This document shows positions 57,826 through 64,000 of a DNA stretch of 64,000 nt, in pieces. Made by a program: the position numbers and the translations under genes. The notes beneath the pieces are model-generated. The model saw only the letters and a list, made by a program, of their open reading frames with translations, did not search any database and was not told where the DNA came from. This DNA is from [Clostridium] leptum DSM 753. Lineage in GTDB: Bacteria > Bacillota > Clostridia > Oscillospirales > Acutalibacteraceae. Location of the stretch: assembly GCA_000154345.1 (NCBI GenBank), contig DS480347.1:388650-452649 (forward strand), in the 5' to 3' direction. Position 1 is the stretch's first letter, and every line of letters starts with the position of its first letter.

Positions 57826-59629
57826 TACAGCTTCCTCCCTCGATAGCGCCGAAGGGGCAGACCTGGGCGCAGATAGTGCAGCCGTAGCACATAGAAGGCT
57901 CGATGACCGCCTTATGACCGCTGTAGGAGATGGCGGGACAGCCTAATTCCTTGATACACCGCTTGCAGCCGGTGCATTTATGTGAATTTACAGTCAAAAG
58001 GGGCAAGGGCTTGGATACGGTAATGCAAGGAGCACGGAAGATGACGGCGGCGACGCCCTTGTGTTCCGCCGCGCGTTTCACGGCTTCCTGGGCCTTAGCG
58101 AGATCGAAGGGAGAGCAGATTTCCACAAACTGAACGCCGATGGCTTTTAAAACAGCCTCGATGGATACCTTTTCGCTGATTTCACCCATCATGGTTTGGC
58201 CGGTGCCCGGGTGGGGCTGAGAACCGGTCATAGCGGTGGTGGAGTTGTCCAGCACCATCAGCTTGATCTCCGTCTGATTGTAAACCGCGTTGATCACCCC
58301 GGGAATCCCGGTGTGGAAAAAGGTGGAGTCGCCGATAAAGGAAAAGTTGATGGCGTCGGGCTCCATGCGGTGGAGGCCTTGGGCCACCGTTACGTCGGCG
58401 CCCATGCATAGGCACGTGTCCACCATATCAAGAGGCTGGGCGTTGCCCAAAGTGTAGCAGCCGATGTCTCCGGAAAACACGGCCTTTTTCCCCTTCATAG
58501 CTTGCTTGACCGCGTAGAAGGAGGCTCTGTGGGGACAGCCGGCACATAGGACCGGCGGACGGATTGGCAGAGAGGGCGGCGCCTCCCTTGGGGCGCTTGT
58601 TTCCGGCCGGCGGATCTGTAAAAATCGATAGATCGACTGCGCTATGGCCTCCACGGAGCTTTCCCCCGCTTTTGAGGCGGTCCCATCCAGCTTGCCGTGG
58701 ATATTCACCGGCAGATGGTGCTTGCCGCATAAAAGCAAAAGGTTGGTTTCAATTACCGGGTCCAGCTCTTCCAGGCACAGCACGTCTGTGACGCCGTTTA
58801 AAAATTCCAGCCCGAGCTTCTCCGGAAAAGGCGTTGGGGTAGCAATTTTCAAAAGGGAATAGGGGGTACCGGCAGGCAAAGAGGAAAGCACCTCCTGAGC
58901 GTATTGGTAGGAGACGCCTCCCGCCGCGATGCCAAGCCGCCCCTTGCCGGTAATGGTATTGAAGCGGTAGCTTGAAAATTCTTCGGACAGAGTTTCCTTC
59001 TGTTCCTCCAGCTTTAAGTGATTCAGATACGCAGTGCGGGGGAAAATGACCCACTTACCGCTGTCCTTAACAAAGCCCTCGGGACGGTTTTGATACCGCT
59101 GTCCGGAGGTGTCGATGTCGGCGCAGGCGTGGCATATCCGGGTAGTAGGACGGAAAATCACCGGCCGGTGGAACCGCTCCGACCAGGAGAAGGCGTCTTG
59201 AATCATCTCATAGGCCTCTTCGGGAGAGGAGGGGTCGAATACCGGGATTTTAGCGTATTCCCCGAAATGCCGGGTGTCCTGTTCTGTCTGGGAGGAGATG
59301 GGTCCGGGATCGTCGGCCACTACCACCACCATGCCGCCCTTGACGGACAAATAATTCAGGCTCATCAGCGGATCGGAGGCCACGTTCAGGCCTACCTGTT
59401 TCATGGTGACCATGGAGCGGGCGCCGGTATAGGAGGCGCCCGCGGCTACCTCCAGGGCTGTTTTTTCGTTGACAGACCATTCAACGTAAATATCGCCGGG
59501 GTTTTCCCTGGCGATGGTTTCCAAAATTTCAGTGGAAGGGGTTCCGGGATAGCCTGATACCAGGTTTACGCCGGCCTTGATGGCGCCAAGGCCTATGGCG
59601 GCGTTTCCCATTAACAATTCTCTGGCCAT
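57818..59629 (-). CDS. iorA: Indolepyruvate:ferredoxin oxidoreductase, alpha subunit
   Basis: A 603-residue subunit. The N-terminal pyrimidine-binding domain (SGYPGTPSTEILETIA, ~25-40) is followed by the TPP-binding region (LCAGCPHRASFY, GDIGCYTLG, ~360-395; GDSTFFHTG near 432). The end is a two-[4Fe-4S] ferredoxin domain (CTGCKRCIKELGC and CYGCTICAQVCPFGAI, ~545-595). It makes arylacetyl-CoA and reduced ferredoxin from transaminated Trp, Phe or Tyr. It is the first gene of iorA-iorB-paaK; the ribosome binding site is GGAGGCAG. Confidence 0.96.
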   Translation of the reverse strand: MARELLMGNAAIGLGAIKAGVNLVSGYPGTPSTEILETIARENPGDIYVEWSVNEKTALEVAAGASYTGARSMVTMKQVGLNVASDPLMSLNYLSVKGGMVVVVADDPGPISSQTEQDTRHFGEYAKIPVFDPSSPEEAYEMIQDAFSWSERFHRPVIFRPTTRICHACADIDTSGQRYQNRPEGFVKDSGKWVIFPRTAYLNHLKLEEQKETLSEEFSSYRFNTITGKGRLGIAAGGVSYQYAQEVLSSLPAGTPYSLLKIATPTPFPEKLGLEFLNGVTDVLCLEELDPVIETNLLLLCGKHHLPVNIHGKLDGTASKAGESSVEAIAQSIYRFLQIRRPETSAPREAPPSLPIRPPVLCAGCPHRASFYAVKQAMKGKKAVFSGDIGCYTLGNAQPLDMVDTCLCMGADVTVAQGLHRMEPDAINFSFIGDSTFFHTGIPGVINAVYNQTEIKLMVLDNSTTAMTGSQPHPGTGQTMMGEISEKVSIEAVLKAIGVQFVEICSPFDLAKAQEAVKRAAEHKGVAAVIFRAPCITVSKPLPLLTVNSHKCTGCKRCIKELGCPAISYSGHKAVIEPSMCYGCTICAQVCPFGAIEGGSCNE

Positions 59630-59788
59630 AAAGCTGCCTCCTTTTTCTCTTAAAATATTGTACCCTTATGCAGCTTAATTGTCAACGAAAAGAGGAGCGG
59701 AAAGGCTTTCCTGAGCCAAGGACCGGCAGGGCCAAAGGGCCGATATGCCGGTACCAATATCCTTTGGAAATGCCAGGATTTCGATTAA
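59630..59788. other. Upstream region of iorA
   Basis: Holds the start of the ior-paaK transcript. A TATTTT-like box near 59655 is possible, but no clear promoter could be fixed. Confidence 0.4.
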
Positions 59789-59829
59789 AGGAAACGCCGG
59801 GGACATTTTTGACGTCCCCGGCGTTTCCT
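59789..59829 (-). terminator. Hairpin after sigG
   Basis: AGGAAACGCCGGGGAC/GTCCCCGGCGTTTCCT is a perfect 16-bp stem, about 85 bases after the sigG stop on the minus strand. It is followed only by TTTAATC, so the U tract is weak. Confidence 0.62.
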
Positions 59830-59912
59830 GCTGCGATATTGCTTTGAGCGCTTTGTGCTGCGGCTTCTCCGGCGGTGAAGCGGTACCGGACCGAAACCTC
59901 TCGAAGAATTCT

Positions 59913-60695
59913 TTAAATGTGATTTTTAATTCGTTCCAGGCTTCCCTTTTCCAGCCGGCTGACCTGCGCTTGTGAAATGCCGATTTCCTTTGCGACCTCC
60001 ATCTGGGTTTTCCCCTGGAAAAAGCGCAGGTTTAAAATTTTTTTCTCCCGGGGCCCCAGATTCCGGATGGCCTCCTTTAAAGCGATTTCGTCCAGCCAGT
60101 TGTTGTCGTCGTTTTTGTCGCCTACCTGATCCATGACGAAAATAGTGTCGTTGCCGTCGGAAAATACCGGCTCATAGAGGGATACCGGCTCAACGATAGC
60201 CTCCAGGGCCAGAACCACATCCTCCTTGGGCAGCTCCAGCTCCTTGGCGATCTCCTCAATGCTGGGCTCCTTGTTGTTCTGTGTGGTCAGACGTTCCTTG
60301 ACCTGCATGGCTTTATAGGCGGTATCCCTTAGGGAACGGCTGACCCGGACGGAATTGTTATCCCTGAGAAAGCGGCGGATCTCTCCGATAATCATGGGAA
60401 CGCCATAGGTGGAGAAGCGGACGTCCTGGCTGATGTCAAAATTATCGATGGCTTTAATCAGTCCGATGCACCCTACCTGGAAAAGGTCGTCCAGGTTTTC
60501 GCCCCGGTTGGTAAAACGCTGAATAACGCTCAGTACCAGCCTCAGGTTGCCGTTGATCAGCTCTTCCCGGGCTTTTTTCTGTTCCTGGGGCGTTCCGTTT
60601 TTCATCTGAGTCAAGAGGGCGCGCTTTTCCTTTTCTGTCAGGACCTTCAGCTTGGAGGTGTTTACACCGCAGATTTCCACCTTATTGTAGTTCAC
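59913..60695 (-). CDS. sigG: RNA polymerase sporulation sigma factor sigma-G
   Basis: A 260-residue late forespore sigma factor. It opens MNYNKVEICGVNTSKLKVLT, the family-typical start. It has NLRLVLSVIQRFTNRGENLDDLFQVGCIGLIKAIDNFD in region 2 and GKTQMEVAKEIGISQAQVSRLEKG in region 4. The start is GTG 60695 behind a GAGGCGGA site. In Bacillus and most Clostridia sigG follows sigE directly; here it is on the opposite strand beyond ior-paaK. It is divergent from ylmC. Confidence 0.96.
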   Translation of the reverse strand: MNYNKVEICGVNTSKLKVLTEKEKRALLTQMKNGTPQEQKKAREELINGNLRLVLSVIQRFTNRGENLDDLFQVGCIGLIKAIDNFDISQDVRFSTYGVPMIIGEIRRFLRDNNSVRVSRSLRDTAYKAMQVKERLTTQNNKEPSIEEIAKELELPKEDVVLALEAIVEPVSLYEPVFSDGNDTIFVMDQVGDKNDDNNWLDEIALKEAIRNLGPREKKILNLRFFQGKTQMEVAKEIGISQAQVSRLEKGSLERIKNHI

Positions 60696-60781
60696 GCAAA
60701 TTCCGCCTCATTTCTTTTTCATTTCCAAATGAGTATTGCCATGTGTTTTTGTGAATATACTGGAAACAAAGGAGGGATTTT

Positions 60782-61069
60782 ATGGCACGGTGCAGAATTG
60801 TGGATTTAAGGCATAAGCAAGTGGTCAACGTAAAGGACGGAACCTGTCTGGGATGCGTAGATGACATGGAGATCGATATGGCGACTGCCAAGCTGGTATC
60901 AATTATTATTTATGGCAGGCTGAAGTGGTTTGGGCTGCTGGGACGGTGCGACGACATCTGTATCAAATGGGAGGATATCCAGGTCATTGGGGAAGACACG
61001 ATTCTGGTATGCTACCAGCAATTCCAGCAGCAGCCGAAAAAACGCCGCTTTTTCAACAGAAATACATAG
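60782..61069 (+). CDS. ylmC: YlmC/YmxH family sporulation protein
   Basis: A 95-residue PRC-barrel-like protein of the YlmC/YmxH family. The core is IVDLRHKQVVNVKDGTCLGCVDDMEID followed by GRLKWFGLLGR and IKWEDIQVIGEDTILV. Family members occur in spore formers, often next to sigG; function is not known. The ribosome binding site is AAAGGAGGG. It is divergent from sigG with 86 bases between them that contain a TCATTT-CC-AAATGA palindrome (60719-60732). Confidence 0.9.
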   Translation: MARCRIVDLRHKQVVNVKDGTCLGCVDDMEIDMATAKLVSIIIYGRLKWFGLLGRCDDICIKWEDIQVIGEDTILVCYQQFQQQPKKRRFFNRNT

Positions 61070-61100
61070 AAAGTCCTTTCCGGCTTCGATGAATTTTTTC

Positions 61101-61129
61101 TTGCAATTCCCTGCCGGTTGTGATATAAT
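61101..61129 (+). promoter_or_regulatory. Sigma-A promoter of rpsB-tsf
   Basis: TTGCAA at 61101-61106, 17-base spacer, perfect TATAAT at 61124-61129. Confidence 0.82.
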
Positions 61130-61135
61130 AAACGT

Positions 61136-61237
61136 CGCGAAATCACACGCTTCGTCTGGTCCATTGGTGCCTTTCGCAGAGGCTTGGGCTGAAATTCAAG
61201 GCGGAGCGGAGGTTTAAAACCAAGGAGGATTTATCAA
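61136..61237 (+). promoter_or_regulatory. rpsB 5' leader, possible S2 autoregulatory RNA
   Basis: About 100 bases between the predicted start site and rpsB. The segment GGTGCCTTTCGCAGAGGC and the AGCGGAGG-containing end recall leaders that precede rpsB in Firmicutes. I cannot confirm the fold by eye. Confidence 0.4.
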
Positions 61238-61984
61238 ATGGCAGTTGTATCTATGAAGCAGTTATTGGAAGCGGGCGTCCATTTCGGTCACCAGACCAGA
61301 AGATGGAATCCTAAGATGGCCGAGTATATCTTCACCGAGAGAAACGGCATCTATATCATCGACCTGCAGAAAACTGTCCGTAAGCTGGAGGAGGCTTACA
61401 ACTTTATTCGTGAATTGTCCGAAAATGGAGAATCCGTGCTGTTTGTAGGCACAAAGAAGCAGGCTCAGGATTCTGTGAGAGAAGAGGCCGAACGCGCCGG
61501 CGCTTATTTTGTCAACGCCAGATGGCTGGGCGGTATGATGACCAACTTCACCACCATCCGTCACAGAATCGATCGTCTCCGTCAGCTCCGCGCGATGGAA
61601 GAGGACGGTACCTTTGACCTGTTGCCGAAGAAAGAAGTTATTAAATTAAAATTAGAGATTGAAAAGCTGGAGAAGTTCATGGGCGGCATTAAGGATATGA
61701 AGAAGCTGCCTGGCGCCCTGTTTATTGTAGACCCCCGCAAGGAGAGAATTGCCGTTGCGGAAGCCAAGAAGCTGGGAATTCCGATCGTAGCTATCGTGGA
61801 TACCAACTGCGATCCCGATGAGATTGATTACGTTATTCCTGGAAACGACGACGCGATCCGCGCCGTGAAGCTGATTTCCGCCACTATGGCCAACGCCATT
61901 ATCGAAGGCCGCGAAGGTCAGATGGGTGCTGAAGAAGCCGAGGCCAAGGAGAACGAGACCGACGAAGAAGCGGCGGCTGAATAA
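61238..61984 (+). CDS. rpsB: 30S ribosomal protein S2
   Basis: A 248-residue S2 protein. Signatures are MKQLLEAGVHFGHQTRRWNPKMAEYIF near 5-31, PGALFIVDPRKERIAVAEA and GIPIVAIVDTNCDPDEIDYVIPGNDDA. The acidic C-terminal tail is common in Firmicutes. The ribosome binding site is AAGGAGGATT. It is followed by tsf, the usual pairing. Confidence 0.98.
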   Translation: MAVVSMKQLLEAGVHFGHQTRRWNPKMAEYIFTERNGIYIIDLQKTVRKLEEAYNFIRELSENGESVLFVGTKKQAQDSVREEAERAGAYFVNARWLGGMMTNFTTIRHRIDRLRQLRAMEEDGTFDLLPKKEVIKLKLEIEKLEKFMGGIKDMKKLPGALFIVDPRKERIAVAEAKKLGIPIVAIVDTNCDPDEIDYVIPGNDDAIRAVKLISATMANAIIEGREGQMGAEEAEAKENETDEEAAAE

Positions 61985-61994
61985 GAGAAAGGGA

Positions 61995-62022
61995 AAAGGG
62001 GTTCAATCCGTTGAACCCCTTT
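61995..62022 (+). terminator. Partial terminator between rpsB and tsf
   Basis: AAAGGGGTTCAA/TTGAACCCCTTT stem followed by CTTAAAA. It probably lowers tsf expression relative to rpsB or stabilises the rpsB mRNA end. Confidence 0.6.
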
Positions 62023-62070
62023 CTTAAAAGCAGGAACAAAAGAGATTTTATAAAATTGGAGGAAATAAAA

Positions 62071-62988
62071 ATGGCAGCATTTACAGCAAAAGACGTAGCG
62101 GCTTTAAGAGAGAAGACCGGCTGCGGTATGATGGATTGCAAAAAGGCGCTGACAGACGCCGAGGGTAATATGGAAAAGGCGATTGACCTTTTGAGAGAAA
62201 AAGGTCTTGCCGCTGCTACCAAGAAGGCCGGCAGAATTGCGGCTGAGGGCGTAGCGTTCGCCTGCACCAATGATGATAATACCGCAGGCGTCGTGATCGA
62301 GGTTAACGCTGAGACTGACTTTGTGGCGAAGAATGCGGAATTCCAGAACTTTGTGAAGATTTGCGCGGATACTGTTATGCAGGAGAATCCTGCTGATTTG
62401 GACGCCTTGCTGGCCTGCAAGGCGGCTGGCACCGATATGACAGTGGAGGCCCTGGTGCAGGATAAGGTGCTGACCATCGGCGAAAACATTAAAATCCGTC
62501 GTTTTGTCCGTTACGAAGGCGTAGTCGCCACCTATATTCACGGCGGCGGAAGAATCGGCGTGCTGGTAAAGTTTGACACCACACCCGAAATTGCCGCGAA
62601 AGAGGAATTTAAGGCGTATGCCAAGGATATCTGCATGCAGGTTGCCGCCGCGAACCCGGGTTATCTTAACGAAGCATCCGTTCCCGCCGATGTGATCGAG
62701 CATGAGAGAAAGATTCTCACCGAGCAGGTGATCAACGAGGGCAAGCCGGCTCAGATCGCTGAAAAGATCGTAAACGGCAAGATGGGCAAATACTATAAGG
62801 AAAACTGCTTGGTGGATCAGCTCTTCGTTAAGGATGGCGATTACACTGTAGCCAAGTATACCGACAAAATCGGCAAGGATTTGGGCGGCAAAATCGAGAT
62901 CGTTTCCTTTGTCAGATATGAAAAGGGCGAGGGGCTGGAGAAGAAAAGCGATAATTTCGCTGATGAAGTCGCCAGCATGATTAAATAA
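62071..62988 (+). CDS. tsf: Translation elongation factor Ts
   Basis: A 305-residue nucleotide-exchange factor for EF-Tu. The N-terminal domain has VAALREKTGCGMMDCKKALTDAEGNMEKAIDLLREKG near 9-45. The core has VVIEVNAETDFVAKNAEF. ATG 62071 follows GGAGGAAA; the frame stays open to 62011 through the hairpin but that part is not EF-Ts. Confidence 0.98.
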   Translation: MAAFTAKDVAALREKTGCGMMDCKKALTDAEGNMEKAIDLLREKGLAAATKKAGRIAAEGVAFACTNDDNTAGVVIEVNAETDFVAKNAEFQNFVKICADTVMQENPADLDALLACKAAGTDMTVEALVQDKVLTIGENIKIRRFVRYEGVVATYIHGGGRIGVLVKFDTTPEIAAKEEFKAYAKDICMQVAAANPGYLNEASVPADVIEHERKILTEQVINEGKPAQIAEKIVNGKMGKYYKENCLVDQLFVKDGDYTVAKYTDKIGKDLGGKIEIVSFVRYEKGEGLEKKSDNFADEVASMIK

Positions 62989-63008
62989 GCTCATTATGCT
63001 TGTAATTG

Positions 63009-63049
63009 AGAGCGCTAAAAATTCTTTCGGATTTTTGGCGCTCTTTTTC
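63009..63049 (+). terminator. Terminator of rpsB-tsf
   Basis: AGAGCGCTAAAAAT/ATTTTTGGCGCTCT stem followed by a T run, 20 bases after the tsf stop. Confidence 0.92.
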
Positions 63050-63205
63050 TTTTTCGGTTAATTCAACGGTTGCTTAAATACGTGAAAATTTGTAGGATTT
63101 CATTTTCTGCTATTGACATTCTAATGGATTTGTAGTATCTCAATGATAGGGAAAAGCCCAGTTTTAAATAAACGCCGAAGATTGTCGTTAGGAGGACTGT
63201 TTTTC

Positions 63206-63970
63206 ATGTATCTGGAAGATTTATTCGGATTAAAAGGAAAAGTAGCCGTTGTTACAGGCGGCGCTAGAGGAACCGGAAAGGTAGTGGCCCAAGGGCTGGC
63301 TAAAGCAGGAGCGAAGGTAGCTGTTTTGTGCCGTTCCGGCGCAGATGAAACCGTAAGCCTGATCGAAAAGGAGGGTGGAGAGGCTGTATCGATTGTGACG
63401 GATGTTTCCGTGGAGGATCAGGTGAAGGCTGCATACGCTCAAATTTTAGATCGTTGGGGTTCACTGGATATCGTATTTAACAACGCCGCGATCGGCGATC
63501 ATAAATCCTCCTTAGAGGTCACTGTCGAGGAATTTCGAAAGGTGGTGGATGTCAACCTAACCGGCGAGTTTATTGTCGCTCGGGAAGCGGCCAGGATTAT
63601 GGTGGAGCGTGGAATCAAGGGCAGCATCATCAATATGGCTTCCATGTCCGGCAGCGTGGTGAATATTCCCCAGTGGCAGTGCTCCTATAACGCCTCCAAA
63701 GCGGGAATTATCCATATGACCAAATCCCTGGCAGTGGAGTTTGCCGAATATGGAATCCGTGTCAATTGCTTAAGCCCCGGATACATCGGCACAGAGCCCA
63801 ATAAAAGAACTCCTAAGGATATGATGGATGTGTGGCTGCGAATGACCCCTATGAAGCGTATGGCGGAGCCAGAGGAAATGGTTTCCGCAGTGTTGTATTT
63901 TGCCAGCGGCGCGTCCGGCTATACAACCGGCAGCGAATTGATTGTAGACGGCGGCTATAGCTGCATTTAA
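63206..63970 (+). CDS. Short-chain dehydrogenase/reductase (SDR)
   Basis: A 254-residue classical SDR. The cofactor motif TGGARGTG lies at 17-24, NNAAIG near 92-97, a catalytic Ser in NMASMSGS near 146-148, and the Tyr161/Lys165 pair in YNASKAG. The C-terminus ends GSELIVDGGYSCI. It resembles sugar-alcohol dehydrogenases/ketose reductases, but substrate and cofactor choice cannot be settled. ATG 63206 follows AGGAGG at 10 bases. Its downstream neighbour lies beyond the window. Confidence 0.92.
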   Translation: MYLEDLFGLKGKVAVVTGGARGTGKVVAQGLAKAGAKVAVLCRSGADETVSLIEKEGGEAVSIVTDVSVEDQVKAAYAQILDRWGSLDIVFNNAAIGDHKSSLEVTVEEFRKVVDVNLTGEFIVAREAARIMVERGIKGSIINMASMSGSVVNIPQWQCSYNASKAGIIHMTKSLAVEFAEYGIRVNCLSPGYIGTEPNKRTPKDMMDVWLRMTPMKRMAEPEEMVSAVLYFASGASGYTTGSELIVDGGYSCI

Positions 63971-64000
63971 CCATAATAAAAAAGCCTTTGACGCTTCTGT

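Noticed and set aside
62104..62994. Minus-strand open frame antisense to tsf
   Set aside because: Shadow of a highly expressed gene; the translated product has no recognisable domain.
1..64000. CRISPR arrays, insertion sequences or complete prophage
   Set aside because: No regularly spaced repeats, transposase genes, integrases, terminases or capsid genes were recognised.

Overview
The window looks like a mid-GC, spore-forming anaerobic member of the Firmicutes, class Clostridia, probably near Oscillospiraceae/Ruminococcaceae. The evidence is the sporulation genes spoIIGA, sigE, sigG and ylmC, a pheST operon behind a T-box, a CIRCE-controlled groESL operon, an indolepyruvate:ferredoxin oxidoreductase, an NrdD-type glycyl-radical tail protein, a CsoR/CopA copper system, and Gram-positive ribosome binding sites (AGGAGG) before nearly every gene. 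The family placement is inference; Clostridia is much safer.

Layout. 0-3 kb: M42 peptidase, GNAT acetyltransferase and a PLP lyase-like protein, overlapping as one operon, then tRNA-Leu(UAG). 3.5-5.3 kb: an orphan Hpt protein and a DUF4432 sugar-epimerase-like protein. 5.4-10.8 kb (minus strand): esterase, YihY membrane protein, a metal/corrinoid-type binding lipoprotein fused to a peptidoglycan-binding domain, a DUF815 ATPase and a phosphoribosyltransferase-like protein. 10.9-13.9 kb: copper efflux operon copA-csoR with a readable CsoR operator. 14.1-17.6 kb: XRE regulator, tRNA-Thr(CGU), then two phage-tail-like collagen-repeat proteins divergent from a second XRE regulator. 17.7-22.1 kb: ECF sigma, anti-sigma-like protein, DUF4358 lipoprotein, MBOAT and DHHW proteins, plausibly one regulated surface-polysaccharide acylation cassette. 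22.4-24.6 kb: PutP symporter with an unlisted 47-residue membrane protein upstream and a repeated hairpin motif. 24.8-26 kb: ferredoxin, ferritin-like and NrdD-tail proteins. 26-33 kb: glycosyltransferase-TPR, NSS transporter, Nudix, cupin, cation antiporter, CYTH and lipid kinase.

33-37 kb: groES-groEL, then NfeD and a band-7 protein. 37-44.5 kb: purine operon purE-purF-purM-purN-IMP cyclohydrolase-AICAR formyltransferase-purD. It starts with a promoter, a 23-residue leader ORF and a terminator-like hairpin. PurH is split into two proteins. 44.6-49.4 kb (minus strand): a small unknown protein, IreB, and pheS-pheT behind a T-box with a Phe (UUC) specifier. 49.4-52 kb: DUF6106-like membrane protein, acpS, and the NAD(P)HX repair enzyme. 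52-55.4 kb: membrane-anchored MerR regulator, MazF-type toxin without a visible antitoxin, spoIIGA and sigE. 56-60.7 kb (minus strand): iorA-iorB-paaK and sigG. 60.7-64 kb: ylmC, rpsB, tsf and an SDR dehydrogenase.

The most interesting signals are regulatory or architectural. They are the purE leader/attenuator, the divergent XRE/tail-fibre module with a shared operator, the ECF-sigma/acylation cassette, the small protein beside PutP with its duplicated hairpin motif, the apparent inversion separating sigG from sigE, and the hairpin over the spoIIGA ribosome binding site. I found no CRISPR array, insertion sequence or intact prophage.
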